From NCBI GenBank assembly GCA_037044905.1, contig JBAOKB010000024.1:248001-312000 (forward strand): a DNA stretch of 64,000 nt, in the 5' to 3' direction. Below the pieces are notes generated by a model. That model was given only the letters and a program-made list of their open reading frames with translations. It was not told the origin of the DNA and ran no database searches. This stretch comes from Hortaea werneckii (lineage: Eukaryota; Ascomycota; Dothideomycetes; Mycosphaerellales; Teratosphaeriaceae). Shown here piece by piece: positions 1 through 11,595 of the stretch (position 1 is the first letter of the stretch; each line of letters opens with the position of its first letter). The translations under genes were made by a program, and so were the position numbers.

Positions 1-1
1 G

Positions 2-124
2 TTGGGCTCTCTGTTCCTGCTCATGGCAATGCTGATTGGCGATCATTCGGGGTCTCGCACAGCGGTAGGTAACGCGGCAAGCGAGGACAAATTGAACGAG
101 ACTATCCAACGACACCTGATCTGA
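2..124 (+). CDS. Possible C-terminal end of an unidentified protein (5' end outside window)
   Basis: One frame is open from the first bases of the window to a TGA at 122-124, giving about 40 residues. The first dozen are strongly hydrophobic (LGSLFLLMAMLIG) and are followed by a polar tail ending in QRHLI. This would suit the last membrane segment and cytoplasmic tail of a membrane protein. It is too short to assign to a family, and it could also be a chance open frame. Confidence 0.25.
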   Translation: MGSLFLLMAMLIGDHSGSRTAVGNAASEDKLNETIQRHLI

Positions 125-445
125 TATGCGAACAATCAGTTCCTCAGGAAGAGCTGATAACGAGGTCTCCATGGTGCTTGGACCAAAAGATGGTATATGG
201 ACTGATGAGCAGGCTTGAGCAGGCTCTCGTAAAAGGCAATATAGCAACGGTATGACCAACGCATACAATGCGGGAGTTATTGCCTACGACTGTGAGCTCT
301 TATGTTCGTACCACTCCTACCTCACTCGCATGAACAGGATGCACTAGGGCGGTTGAGGAGGTACCCGGGTAGACCCTCCTCGTTTCTTTTCTTCGGGACC
401 GAGTTCATGAATCTGACCCGAGCTCAAGCATCATCAAGTGCCGAG

Positions 446-627
446 ATGTCCATCAACAGCTGCCTTCTGTCTTCTCGTCAACACTACACCTGCATCTGTA
501 TGACCACGGAGATGACCCACGTCATCTTCCTGCCGAGTATGTCCATCAACAGCTGCCTCCTGTCTTCTCGTCAACACTACACATGCATCTGTATGACCAC
601 GGAGATGACCCACGTCATCTTCCTGCA
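446..627. repeat. Two-copy tandem repeat, period 93 bp
   Basis: Two near-identical copies start at 446 and 539 and differ at only a few bases. The period is a multiple of three, so both strands stay open across the repeat, which explains short repetitive open frames here. No recognisable protein is encoded. The rest of 125-736 shows no gene; it is the upstream region of the monooxygenase. Confidence 0.8.
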
Positions 628-736
628 TGTGGTCATATAGAGGGGTATCTTTCATACGCACCTATGCAATTCGTATCTAAAAGGGACAGGCAATTGACAT
701 ATTGGAATTTGTAAATCTTCTCTTTCTACAAGCAGC

Positions 737-2035
737 ATGACTTCCGCAGATACAGCTGTACCCTTCCGCATAGCAATAGTCGGCGGTGGAATCGGAGGTC
801 TCTTCTGCGCTCTCGCTATCCATCACCATTGCTCTATCGCCCGAGTGTCAGTCCAAATCGATGTATACGAGCAAGCGGCACAGTACAAGGAGATAGGAGC
901 CGGTGTTGGCGTTGGCGTGAATGCGGCGAGACTGATTCACAAACTGGGAATTGGAGAGCAGTTGAATGCGATAGCTGGTCATCGTCGAGGCGTATGGATC
1001 CGGTTCAGCCGCTTCGACAACAGTGAGGATATTTGCACAGTCCCTGTCAACGATAATGAAACCATTCGGCAAGCCCCCTGCGCGAGATCGGACCTCCTCG
1101 ATTTGCTACTGCAGACGGTGAATGATCGGAAGGCTGCGACATTGCATACAAAGAAAGCTTTCCATCAAGTTGAGAATCTCGGACATGCAGTGCGTTTGCA
1201 TTTCGCAGACGAGAGTACTGCGGAGGCAGATGTACTGGTGGGCTGCGATGGGATACACTCCAAGGTCCGGAGTCAATTCATCGTGGATAACCCCATTTTT
1301 TCAGGTCAGATTGCTTACCGTGGAGTTATTCCTATCGCATCCCTAAAGGATTGGCCGTTCGAGACCTATAGTGTGGCATGGCTTGCGAAGCATAGGCATC
1401 TGCTGATATTTCCAATCGCTCGCAACACGCAACTCAATGTTGTTGCTTTCGTTACCAAAGCTGCAAGCGAAGTGGTCGATGTCAAAGAAAGCTGGACTTC
1501 CATTTGCAACAAGCAAGATGTTCTGAGTGACTTTGATGGATTTGATGACCCAGCTCAACAAGTGCTCAACCTTCTACCGGATGAGCCTTCCAAATGGAAA
1601 CTCAATGACCGCGAACCATTGAACAAGTGGCATCACGTGGATGGCAAGGTTATCTTACTGGGCGACGCCGCCAATGCCATGCTTCCTCACCTAGGCGCAG
1701 GCGCCGGCCAGGCAATGGAATCGGGATGGATACTGGGTCGGGCTCTCAGCGAGCATCTTTCAGGCACCACACATCCATCATCTGCAAGCCTTGAGAAAGC
1801 GGCGCAGCTCTATCAGGATGTACGCCTGCCGCGAGCTCAAAAGGCGCAACGTACGTCCCGAGCTGCAGGTGATACGTATGAGATGCAGGCTGAAGACATG
1901 CTCGATAAAAGCTATGAGGAATGCATTCCCATGATGGCTGCGCGTACTAGGGAGCGTATGAAGTGGGTATGGGAAGAAGACCTTGATGCTGCGTACGAAC
2001 GGGTCAAGCTTGACTGCGAAAGCACAGCAGATTGA
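737..2035 (+). CDS. FAD-dependent aromatic-ring monooxygenase, salicylate hydroxylase-like
   Basis: An intronless 432-aa protein of the usual length for the group A flavoprotein hydroxylases. The N-terminal Rossmann motif GGGIGGL (about residues 16-22) binds the ADP part of FAD. The middle DG motif reads GCDGIHSKVR, and the C-terminal FAD/NAD(P)H motif reads GDAANAMLPHLGAGAGQAME. All three signature motifs are intact. Family members hydroxylate, often with decarboxylation, salicylate or related aromatic acids using NAD(P)H and O2. The exact substrate cannot be read from sequence. An aromatic role would fit the quinate and ring-cleavage genes 25-55 kb away, but they are not adjacent. The ATG is the first in frame after an upstream stop-rich stretch. 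Confidence 0.82.
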   Translation: MTSADTAVPFRIAIVGGGIGGLFCALAIHHHCSIARVSVQIDVYEQAAQYKEIGAGVGVGVNAARLIHKLGIGEQLNAIAGHRRGVWIRFSRFDNSEDICTVPVNDNETIRQAPCARSDLLDLLLQTVNDRKAATLHTKKAFHQVENLGHAVRLHFADESTAEADVLVGCDGIHSKVRSQFIVDNPIFSGQIAYRGVIPIASLKDWPFETYSVAWLAKHRHLLIFPIARNTQLNVVAFVTKAASEVVDVKESWTSICNKQDVLSDFDGFDDPAQQVLNLLPDEPSKWKLNDREPLNKWHHVDGKVILLGDAANAMLPHLGAGAGQAMESGWILGRALSEHLSGTTHPSSASLEKAAQLYQDVRLPRAQKAQRTSRAAGDTYEMQAEDMLDKSYEECIPMMAARTRERMKWVWEEDLDAAYERVKLDCESTAD

Positions 2036-2770
2036 AACTGACCATGGCGACCATGGTACACTTCTTGTCTACGGAAATCATCAAGCTTCTGTGCAGCTCT
2101 CTGTGCAGCACTCAAATCCTGCAATCGAGACCTTGATTTGATTGAAATTACTGAGAAGAAAAGCATTGTTGGGGAAAAGTACCAGCCAGTGGACAGGCCA
2201 TGAAGAAGTGACTACGGCTCAAACTTCGATGTCTGCATGACTGGTCCATGAAAATACGGAACAAAAAAGCCTTGCGCCTTATATTCCTTCGGCTAAGTGC
2301 CAAAGCAGCGTCTTCCGCTTTCCGGGTGTAGCACAGCCGCGTGGCCAAGCGCAAGGGACATTGGTAAGACTGGGCAAATAGTCAGCGGGCCTGAGCAACG
2401 ATGTATCCTGTTTTAAGAAGGCATGTGACTGTACATGGCGTGATATAATAACACGGCAAAGTTCAAGGCTGAGCCTCCTACATACCCTTCATAAAGCCAT
2501 GGGCCTTGTCAGCTTCACGGAGCGCCCTTTCCATACCACCTGCATCTATCCTTCTCACCGACCAGTACTACATTTATCCGGCAAGCAGCCAAATGCACTG
2601 CAATAGACACCACATGTAGCTGAAGACCCCGACCACAATAACAACCTCTAGGATCATCGCCGCTGCCGCGAACAACCCAATGTATAAATAACCAAAAGCA
2701 GACCTCTTCGACGACTAACGCCAATCATCCGAACCCAAAAACACGAACACACCACCTCCCAAGCTCCAAC
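2036..2770. other. Intergenic region, no gene seen
   Basis: The stretch lies between two genes on the same strand. No reading frame here resembles a known protein and no RNA gene was found. The last 100 bases, C/A-rich, are probably the 5' leader of the next gene. Confidence 0.5.
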
Positions 2771-4129
2771 ATGTCCACGCGCGCCCTGCCAAGCGCTCGA
2801 GCAGTAGCTCTCCCCGCTTTTGCCAGTCAGGCTGCGGCGCGATTGGTCTTACGAGCGCCACGCTGGTCGACTCCTCCTAAGCGCCTCTTAGCCACCATCT
2901 CAAAGGAGACCTCACTTCCTGGTGGCGGCGAAGAGGTGAAGCGGCCATCGGCTATAGCGAGCCGGCTGCCAGATCCGCAGCATGTTGTCGCTCCTCAGCG
3001 TTTCCGCGAGTTTGAGGTGAGATTGCATCCATTCCATTCTATCAAGGTTTTAGCCTACCTCAGAGCTCGTTGCTGACCTTTTCCACAATTGTACAGCTCG
3101 ATGGCCGGGTCTTCGTCGTGACAGGCGGGGCTAGGGGCCTCGGTCTCGCGCTCGCGGAGGTCCTGGTCGAAGCCGGTGGGAATGTCTACTGCCTCGATCG
3201 AGCGGAGCAGCCGGAGAAACACTTTTGGCAGACGCGGGATGAGCTCGCGCATCATTTCCGGGGCACGCTGGATTATCGTCAGGTCGATGTTACGCATGCC
3301 GAGCAGCTTGATCAAGTGATTACGGAGATCGCAGACAAACATCAGCGCATGGATGGCTTGATTGCGAATGCTGGTATCCAGTGGGTGCAGCCTGCGTTGG
3401 AATACGACGCCGCAAAGGTTCCGGAGGTAAGTAGCCGGTCATGCATTCGGTGAATGTGGTGGTTCATCGCTTTGGGCCCAACGATGCATGGCCATGCCCG
3501 TTTGAGCTGATCACTGACGTGAACAATTTCCCTTTTTTGGTGTAGATGTACAACGTCAACTGCGGCGGCGTCTTCCTCTCCGCGCGCGCCTGCGCCAAGC
3601 AGATGATCAAATACGGCATCCCGGGCTCCATCGTCCTCGTCGGCTCCATGAGCGGGCTGAACGCAAACAAAGGCTTTACGAGCGTGCATTACAATGCGAG
3701 CAAAGCGGGTGTCATCCAAATGGGCCGTAGTCTCGCTATGGAGGTAAGTCCAAGAACAGCCGACTCGCCCTCCCCACCTTTTTCAACCCTCCCTATCCCC
3801 CTTTCCTCCCAGGCCACTTCGCATCCAATCAACACCTGACTCATTCACTCTTCTCTTCCTTTCGGAAAATCCAACAGTGGGGCCAAATCGTCTCCGGCAA
3901 ACCCATCCGCGTCAATGTGCTCTGCCCGGGCAACATCCTCACGCCCATGGTACAAAACGATTTCCGCAACGATCCCACCCTACGTGCGAAGTGGGAAGCG
4001 GCGAATATGATGGGGCGGATCTCCGAGACGAAGGAATATCGGGGCGCGGCGCTGTTTATGCTTAGTGATGCGTCGAGCTTTATGACTGCTTCGCATCTGG
4101 TGATTGATGGCGGGTATACTGCTTGGTAA
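2771..4129 (+). CDS. Short-chain dehydrogenase/reductase, D-arabinitol 2-dehydrogenase / sorbose reductase type
   Basis: Four exons join in frame: 2771-3016, 3097-3426, 3546-3743, 3878-4129, giving 341 aa. The NAD(P) motif TGGARGLGLA lies near residue 90, followed by NAG, the catalytic serine in GSMSG, and YNASK. The C-terminal segment with DASSFMTASHLVIDGGY is typical of classical SDRs. The first ~60 residues are rich in Ala/Arg/Ser without acidic residues, which suggests a mitochondrial presequence. The subgroup reduces keto-sugars or oxidises polyols. The gene is convergent with an FGGY kinase, so arabinitol to ribulose to ribulose-5-phosphate is a reasonable inference, but the substrate is not proven. 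All splice sites are canonical and no frameshift is needed. Confidence 0.85.
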
Positions 4130-4716
4130 CGGGAACTGGTTCTCATTACAACGCAGGCTCTGGCCTCTCGTCTGGTGAATTCGACGACCCTGTTTGCTGG
4201 TTTTTTTTTGGGGGGGGATTTATTCTTTTTGCTGTTTTGAATGGTAGCGGGATCTGGTTGTTTAGCAAAATGGGACCTGTAATGTTAGAGCGACGGTGTT
4301 GGTCTATTTCTTTGGGAGGAGGGACACATCTTCCTGATTACCTGAGAACCTTTGCGAAGTCACTCTTGCATCTGATCGTTGCTGTGTCTACTTTCTTTTC
4401 ACATGGGCGGCGCTTCTTACCGTTTTGATTATGTGTCAAGCAGGCCTCAAGTAACACTACTGTCCACTCGCAATTATTGTCCAAGGCGAGTGCTTGATTG
4501 GAAGTAAAGTCGGCACATAGCGAGGCACTCACCGAGATACAGCCTGCGAAGATATGCACAGCTATATGCAGCCTTTTCCCTGATCAATGACCCCATTATG
4601 CTTTCCCTCATACTCCTGGGAATGAGAGACTTAGTTGCATTATCTATGTTGAAAACACCCATCTACCCGGTCTCCCCAGACCATTTCAAGGCAGGAACAG
4701 CATATGGAAGACTTTC
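4130..4716. other. Convergent intergenic region, no gene seen
   Basis: It separates the 3' ends of the SDR and FGGY kinase genes. There are T- and G-rich runs near 4200-4220. No coding or RNA feature could be supported. Confidence 0.5.
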
Positions 4717-6692
4717 TTATCTCTTCCAGTCTTTCACCACCTCATCAATCTCCTTCCGATACTGCTGCTGCTCTTCGCACTGTTTGAGGAAGACCTTGTA
4801 CTTCGCCTCCAGGAGCTTCTTCTCCCCAGGATCCTTCATAGGGTAGACGGCTTTCCCTGGCTTGCTCATACGATCCATGATGGACCACAGGCCCTCGCTC
4901 CGGCCTTCTTTGTCCGTGCTAGCAGCTTTGGCGCCGAGCATGGCTGCGCCATGCACGACGGCAGCGTGCACGTAACGCGGGATGAGTACCGGCATGCTGC
5001 AGGCGGTGGCGATGAGTTCCATGAGGATGGGGTTCTGGCATTGCGAGCCGGACATGAAGATGGAAGAGATGATGTGGCCGGATTCGTTCATGGCTTCGAC
5101 GATCTGGCGGGTTTGGAGCGCGATGAACTCGAGGCAAGAGTAATATGTCAGGGCGAGGTTGTCGACGCTACGGTCGTTGCTGAGCCAATTACAGAACCGC
5201 GCATGTTCGGGTCGGCAATAGGTGAGCGGTTGCCGAAGAGGTCACCGTAGAAGAAGATGTGGCGACCGAGGTAGGATATGGAAGGGGCGGAGCTCGTGTC
5301 CTGCATTTCACGTAGATGCTCGTTCAGGTAGTCGTAGATGTTGGCGTTAAACGTCTCGGCTACTGACATGGCTTCCTGAAATGCTGGGTGGGTTTCAAGG
5401 ACGTGCTTCAGAAGCTCACCAGTTGCAGATTGTCCACCTTCGGCCATCCAGTAGTCCGGGACAAGGACGTCTTTGTAGGGACCCCAGACTCCGTGGACGA
5501 ACACAGGCTTTTCGGACATGGCGAGGTGGCAAGTAGAGGTGCCTGCTACTGCGGCCAAACGGGTAAAGGCAGATCGGACGGTGTTCGTAGCAGCCTCTTT
5601 GGTGAGGTACTCTTCGCGCATGTTAACCTTGGCACCGACTGTGCCAATCCAGCCAGCATAGGCGTCAATGACAGGGCTACCAACGGCAATGCCAGCAGGA
5701 AGACCAAGCGCGTTGGCTGCCTTCTCCGAGAGGCCGCCCACCAACTCGCCGGCCGTCAACCACTGACCGTTCTGGGAAAGAAGAAGAAGTTAGCCATGAT
5801 GTTCATACACTGTTTGAAGGAGGATGTACCACCCCGTTGACACCGCCCATGCGTTTAAAGTTGTCCTCACAGAGCTCTGACAGCCCAATGTCGTTCAGGA
5901 AGTCCTCCTGCCAGCCTTTCACACTGCCGTCTACGCCCACCGGCACGTAACCTTGCTTACAGACGGTGGCGCAGAAAGAGCGCGTGCTCTTGCCTGTCGC
6001 CATGTGGGTAAGGGCATCGGAAAGATCGTAGAAGCGGCACTTGTCGAACATCTCCTTGGGCATGTGGTTCTTCAGCCACAGCACCTTGGGGATCTCCATC
6101 TCGATGCTCATCTGCCCACCGACGTAGCGGAGCAAGTTGTGGTTGGTAGCATTGATCTTCTTGGTCTCTTCGATGGGCCGGTGGTCCAGCCAAAGAATGA
6201 CGTTGCGATCGTTGCCGTCGGCATTGTCGAACTTGGGACCCGTGACGCAGACGGGCTCGTCGGTGTCTTCATTGAAGACGGTCAGGGAGCAGGTGGCGTC
6301 AAAGCCAATGCCACGGATGGTGTCCGGCTCAATGCCATGCTGGGCCATGGCACGGTGGACGGAAGAGCAGATGCAGTTCCATATGTTGGTCGTGCTTTGC
6401 TCCTGGCGGCATGTTAGTGTAGCGTTCACGCATTACCCTTCCATCATCGTAGCAGCTCGGATCACCATACATAGTATCCTGTCTCTGGCTGCCACAGCCC
6501 GATGTTCTCACTCGCTAGCCCGACGATGTCGCCTTTAGCGTTCATGATACACGCGCGGGCAGAGCCGGTGCCCACATCGATGCCGATGTAGTGGTCCTGG
6601 TGCACGTGAATCTCATTATGCGGGTCCAGCGACATCTGGCGCGACTGCTGGCGGCTGGCCTTTCGGAAAGGCATGTTCATCTGGCCGGCCAT
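4717..6692 (-). CDS. FGGY-family carbohydrate (pentulose) kinase, one apparent frameshift
   Basis: Exons on the minus strand are 6471-6692, 5830-6402 and 4717-5771, about 616 aa in total. The N-terminal FGGY domain starts with GIDVGTGSARACIMN (phosphate-1 motif) and contains WLDHRP. The C-terminal domain contains the GTSTCHL adenosine/phosphate region. This matches fungal relatives of yeast YDR109C and human FGGY, proposed D-ribulose kinases. Near 5184-5186 the frame breaks: the sequence reads MRGSVIG and then, one base out of frame, LSNDRSVDNLALTYYSCLEF. A single lost C in a GGCCTC context would explain it. Everything after the break is well conserved down to the stop. It is convergent with the SDR gene, consistent with a pentitol pathway. 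Confidence 0.85.
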
Positions 6693-7481
6693 GGTGGGCT
6701 GTCTGCTGTTCAGGTTGCGGAGAGTGGATGAGACAATTTGCTACGACTGACTCTCGTGGACGTGAGAGGGGCTACGAATGACTAAGGTTATGGTATGGGA
6801 CGGTCTGGATGGATCACAATATAGTGTAGTGTCTGGGGCAACTTGGGGTTGGTCGTTGGTTGTTGGAGTGATTCTTCCCGGGAAACGGTTGGGGACGTGC
6901 CTGTTTCTCCTGTCCTCACCGCAGACGCCTCAAGACGCGCCCTGGCACCTCTGGGACGCCAACCGACGCCTCCTCGCACAGCTCGCCCTCTTCCTGCGAG
7001 GGGAATGAGGTCATATCGACCTGATGGCCCGCATTAAACGTGGGGTTTCTTGCCTGTTCAAGGTTAGGGGTTCAAGGACGCATCCGCCGACCGCCATTGG
7101 GCTTCGTGCGACAGGCAAGCGACAGGATGCACTTTCAAAAGCGAAGACGAGCGGACTGGCACAGCGATCAAAGAGCCATAGATGACATGCACTACATCTC
7201 TTCAGCAAGAAGCTTTTTCCATTCTGGATACAGTACCCTACAGTACGCACCTTGCCCGGTAGCGCCTGGCCTGTCTCGCGACTCTTCCTTCCCCAGCGCC
7301 AAGGATCCCGAGCGCGGGGGGCTTCGGCGCGACGCGAGGTACCCGGCCTGCTCTACTCGCTCCCGGCTCATCCGCGCCGTCTTAGCGAGTCAGCGGTGCC
7401 GTGTACGAGTTGGTGTATCGTAAGGTAGCTGTACCGACGAGACAACACAGTTTTCGGTCCCACGCCTACCCGCCCCTCCCA
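6693..7481. promoter_or_regulatory. Divergent promoter region between the FGGY kinase and EMC10
   Basis: Both flanking genes are transcribed outwards from this 789-bp region, so it must hold both promoters. It contains GC-rich stretches near 7270-7340. No reading frame with recognisable content was found and no specific factor site is claimed. Confidence 0.5.
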
Positions 7482-8159
7482 ATGCACTCCTCACTCACTC
7501 TCGGCCTTCTGCTGGCCTTCTTCGCCTCTCTCGCTTCCGCTGTCGAACAACAGCGCACCGTCGACATCTTCGCCTGGCCCCTCTCCGCCCCTCAATCCAC
7601 CACCCTCGATGTGCTCGCCAAAATCAGCTACAATTCCACCGTTGCAACGGTAGATAGCTACCAGCCTTCCGCATCTCTCGCCGACGGTGACGTGACCCGC
7701 GTAGCCTTCAAGCACCCGAGCTCGGGCACTTGGTCAGGTGTCTCAACCGCTGCGTCCAATTTCGCTGCCGGCAAAGATAAGAAGCTACAATTACACCTCA
7801 ACGCCAACGGCGATCTTTACCACATAGGCTTCAAGGCATCAGACGTAGGTGGCAGTCATGGCAAGACCAAGGAGAGCAAGAAAGGGGATTTGAGCGTGGA
7901 GATTGTCCCTGTGAACAAGGGACCGAGCCCGGCGCTGAACAAGCCGATCGTCGTAAACGAGGACGGAAGTATGCCGGACAAGGTCGAAGAGAAGTCTTTC
8001 TTCCAGAAGTGAGTATCACCCGCTCTTCGGGCATGCATGGCTTGACACACGGTGGGGAGATGGTACTCTTTCGGAGGCTAACAGATGAACAGATACTGGT
8101 GGGCAATTGCTGGATTCCTACTACTGCAAGTCGTCATGGGAGGTGCCAAGGGCGAATAG
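7482..8159 (+). CDS. EMC10: ER membrane protein complex subunit 10 (EMC10)
   Basis: Two exons, 7482-8008 and 8093-8159, join within the Lys codon of QKYWW to give 197 aa. Residues 1-18 form a signal peptide (SLTLGLLLAFFASLASA). The luminal beta-rich domain follows, with LHLNANGDLYHIGFKAS and NKGPSPALNKPIVVNEDG, both typical of fungal EMC10. The short second exon encodes the single transmembrane helix (YWWAIAGFLLLQVVMGG) and the cytosolic end. EMC inserts tail-anchored and multipass proteins in the ER membrane. Without the second exon the protein would lose its membrane anchor, which supports the intron. No frame problems. Confidence 0.85.
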
Positions 8160-9265
8160 ACAACTCATCGTTGAAGACACCCCATTTGATCGGACTAACG
8201 TCCGCAAGGCTATGGCCACTGCCTGCTTTGATGCATCCCTTGCGAGGTTATGAATAGAGCGCATTGTGCCACATTGCCTTGTCCGCGGCGCAGCATACCA
8301 TTTGTTCAGAGCGCTGTCAGTCCGAAAGCAAATGCCAGGATACCTCAATCCCGACAGCATAAAACCCGCGACAATAACTTGCCAGCTGACAGATTGCTGA
8401 CCCTTTCTACCTCATTTGATGTCTGGTCTGACCATCGCCAATTTCGGACGAGATTTGACTTTGAAAGGGAGTTCCCGGAGTGATAGCTTGACAATCTGGA
8501 ATAGGTAGGCGTGCAGGTGTGTACGCAGACAGCTGTGGGGACGCCACCTCCATGCCCCAACCACGATAGCAATGTATCCACACAGAACAGTATTTGAATA
8601 TCATGACCCGGGGAACTTCAAGAACCGAGTTCAGTGGAAACTTACGCGGTGCGTAGTCACTTCCGTTCAAACCTTAGCAGCTCGCGACACGAACTTCACT
8701 ACCAGTCACATTCGCCGAGAAAGCCGGTCTTGGCGGCCTTCCCGATTTGTTTTTTTTGTTTTTTTTTGTTTTTCTATCTTCACCAACGAGGCGCAGCATC
8801 GATCCCATTTCAAGCATCTTGCTCTCTCGAATGAAGAGCTACATTCGCACTTCTGTTTTGGATTGTTACGTTCAACAGTGCGACCAATCAGTGCCGGCCG
8901 CATCCCAGCCGTTTCACCCGTGCGAGTGAGGCATATTTCGAGGTAAAGCCGAGAACGCGCACGCCAAGCCACGTCAGCTTCACTTCGCCCCTTCAACCAA
9001 CCTCGACAGTAGCAGGGCTGCACTGGAGGACCCTTCATAATATACGCTTTCCCTCATGGCAAGTAGAAATAATCAAGCTCTTTCCTTCCCATCTTCTCCG
9101 TGTTGCTTTGAGCTTCGGTTTTCTTGTTTGCCGTTACCGTCCATTCGTTGTCATTTCCTTGCCACTCGCTCCGTCCATTGATTCATATAGCACTCCGTTT
9201 TCTCGTTCTTCTCTTCGATCCGACGACGAATTCCACAACCAAAGCATAAGCGATATTCGTCGACC
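8160..9265. other. Long 5' region of the GH72 gene, no gene seen
   Basis: About 1.1 kb without a convincing gene. Two T-runs lie at about 8750-8770, and the final 200 bases are C/T-rich, as is common just upstream of start sites of highly expressed fungal genes. Confidence 0.5.
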
Positions 9266-10975
9266 ATGAAGGCCGCAACTATCGTTGCAGCGCTCGCAAG
9301 CACTGCATCTGCCAACCTCATCCACCTTCCCAAGATCGCTGCCCGCGCCACTTCATCTTCTTCTGCCTCGAGCGCGTCCGGCACGTCTTCTGGCTCTCTG
9401 CCCACAATCACGACCAAGGGCAATGCCTTCTTCGCCGGCGACAGCCGTTTCTACATCCGCGGTGTCGACTACCAACCAGTAAGCTCTTTTCATAAACGCA
9501 CCATAAGAGCATCGAGCAAATCCACTGACGTTGACTCTCTTTTCGATGGAATAGGGCGGTTCAAGCGAAGCTACCGATCCATTAGCCGACGAATCCACCT
9601 GCTCCGCGATATTCCTTACTTCCAGAAGCTCGGCCTGAACACAATCCGGGTGTACACGGTCGACAACAGCGCCAACCACGACAAGTGCATGGGCCTTCTG
9701 GCCGATGCGGGTATCTACCTCGCCCTCGATGTCAACTCGCCCAAATACTCGCTCAACCGTGCGGAGCCGGAAGTCAGTTATAACAGCGACTACCTCCAGA
9801 GCGTGTTTGCTACTGTTGATGCTTTTGCGAATTACTCGAACACGCTGCTGTTCTTCTCCGGGAACGAAGTGATTAACAGCGACAACTCCACCACGGCCGC
9901 GCCTTATGTGAAGGTAAGCAGAACATTCGCTCCTCTCTAGATCTTCCCTTCTTGGCTTTTTCGCTGTTTGGCAACATCAATCGACGCTAACCTAAATGCG
10001 ATGTTAATCTAGGCCGTCACCCGTGACATGAGGCAATACATTTCTGAGCGCGGCTACCGTAGCATTCCCGTTGGATACTCGGCTGCAGACGTCTCGTCGA
10101 ACCAGTATGCTATGGCGCGATACATGGACTGCGGTGACGACGCCATGCGCTCGGACTTCTACGCCATTAACAACTACGAGTGGTGCGATCCCTCCAGCTA
10201 CGAGCAGTCGGGTTGGAACACGCTGGTCGACCAGTATTCCAACTACAGCCTTCCGCTATTGTAAGTGAGCCGGAAAAATATGCAACAGCGGCGGTATAGG
10301 CTAGTGGTTCACATAAGCTGACACAAACGCTCCAGCATGTCCGAGTACGGCTGCATCACCAACACACGCAAGTGGACCGAAGCCGCGGAGCTGTACAAGG
10401 AAGAGATGACCAAGGTCTTCTCGGGCGGGATCGCCTACGAGTACTCCCAAGAAGGCAACGGCTACGGTATCTACAAGATCAACGGCAACTCCGTCTCCCC
10501 CGTCGGCAACCAGCCCGAGTGGCTCGGCCAGGAGCTCAACAGCACTTCGGACCCGCAGAACGGCGGCGGCTACTCGACCAACGGCACCAAGCAGGATTGC
10601 CCTAGCCAGAGCAACGACTGGGATACCTCCCCCTTCACGGGCTCCGCCCTCCCCGCCCAGCCCAGCGGCATCGAGAAGTATTTCAAGAACGGCGCAGGCA
10701 AGGGTCCTGGTCTGACCGGCGACGGCAGCCAGCAAGCTGGCAGCACTCAGATCGCGACGGCGTCTGCAGGTGCAGGTTCTGCGACCGCGACCTACAGCTC
10801 CGGCGACTCGAGCTCGACGGGTGATTCCTCTTCGTCTGGTTCCTCGTCTTCAGGCTCCGCTTCATCCAGCAGTGCGGCTAACAGGGGCGCGGTGCCTTTG
10901 ACCATGGAGACTGGTCCTTTGGTGGGAATGGCTGTTATGGTGGTGAGCTTCGCTATGGGTGCTGCGCTTTTGTAG
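9266..10975 (+). CDS. GPI-anchored 1,3-beta-glucanosyltransferase, GH72 (GAS/GEL family)
   Basis: Exons 9266-9478, 9555-9913, 10013-10260 and 10336-10975 encode about 497 aa. A signal peptide (MKAATIVAALASTASA) precedes a Ser-rich spacer and the GH72 domain starting at GNAFFAGDSRFYIRGVDYQP. The acid/base glutamate is in FFSGNEV and the nucleophile in MSEYGC. There is no Cys-rich CBM43 module. The tail is Ser-rich and ends with a hydrophobic segment (GPLVGMAVMVVSFAMGAALL) typical of GPI attachment. The enzyme elongates cell-wall beta-1,3-glucan outside the plasma membrane. At about 9603 one C is missing: STCS should continue RDIPYF, but reads one base out of frame. The rest is conserved. Confidence 0.88.
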
Positions 10976-11595
10976 ATGTAGTATGAATTCTTGTTGGCAT
11001 TGATTTGGGGGGATGTAGAAATACTTAGAGATATCCTAGATCGTTCTTTAGGGAGTATAGTAATACTAGACGCTTTTCCCTATCGTCTCTATGCCTCACC
11101 GTCTAGAATCTTATCTTGTGCAGCTGCACTTACGCCTTCCTCGGAGTCGTGGTGGTGGAAAGTATTGCCACGTCCGCCCTCGCCCAGCGGTAAGACCAAG
11201 CAGCTCATCAATTGCATCCGCGACCGAGTTGATGTGCCACCGGCTATTGCGGCGTTGAAACTCCGGCGGGGATACCGTCTTGTCATTGAGTCTTCTCTCA
11301 TTGGTTGATTTGTGCGGTTATGGCGGCTCCGCATTGTGGAGAGAGCGGTTGCCGCTATTCCCGGCCATTTCGGCGGAAGGGAGAGCGAGATACACGTCTC
11401 TAGCCCCAGAGCTAGCAGGTAGTCGAGGTCACTATTGGGTTGATTGATTAGGATACTCTGAGCCTCAAAAGGTAGGACTTCTTCCATTTCATCCATTGTC
11501 TGTCGCTTTTAAACTCGGTCCTCTGAATCAGTCCAGTGGATAGTCGTGCGTACAGGAGAGATTCACCTTCGTTTCAGCAGTAGTTAAACGACAAG
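10976..11595. other. Intergenic region, no gene seen
   Basis: It contains the 3' end of the GH72 gene and the upstream region of the lactate dehydrogenase-like gene. No coding or RNA feature is supported. Confidence 0.45.
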
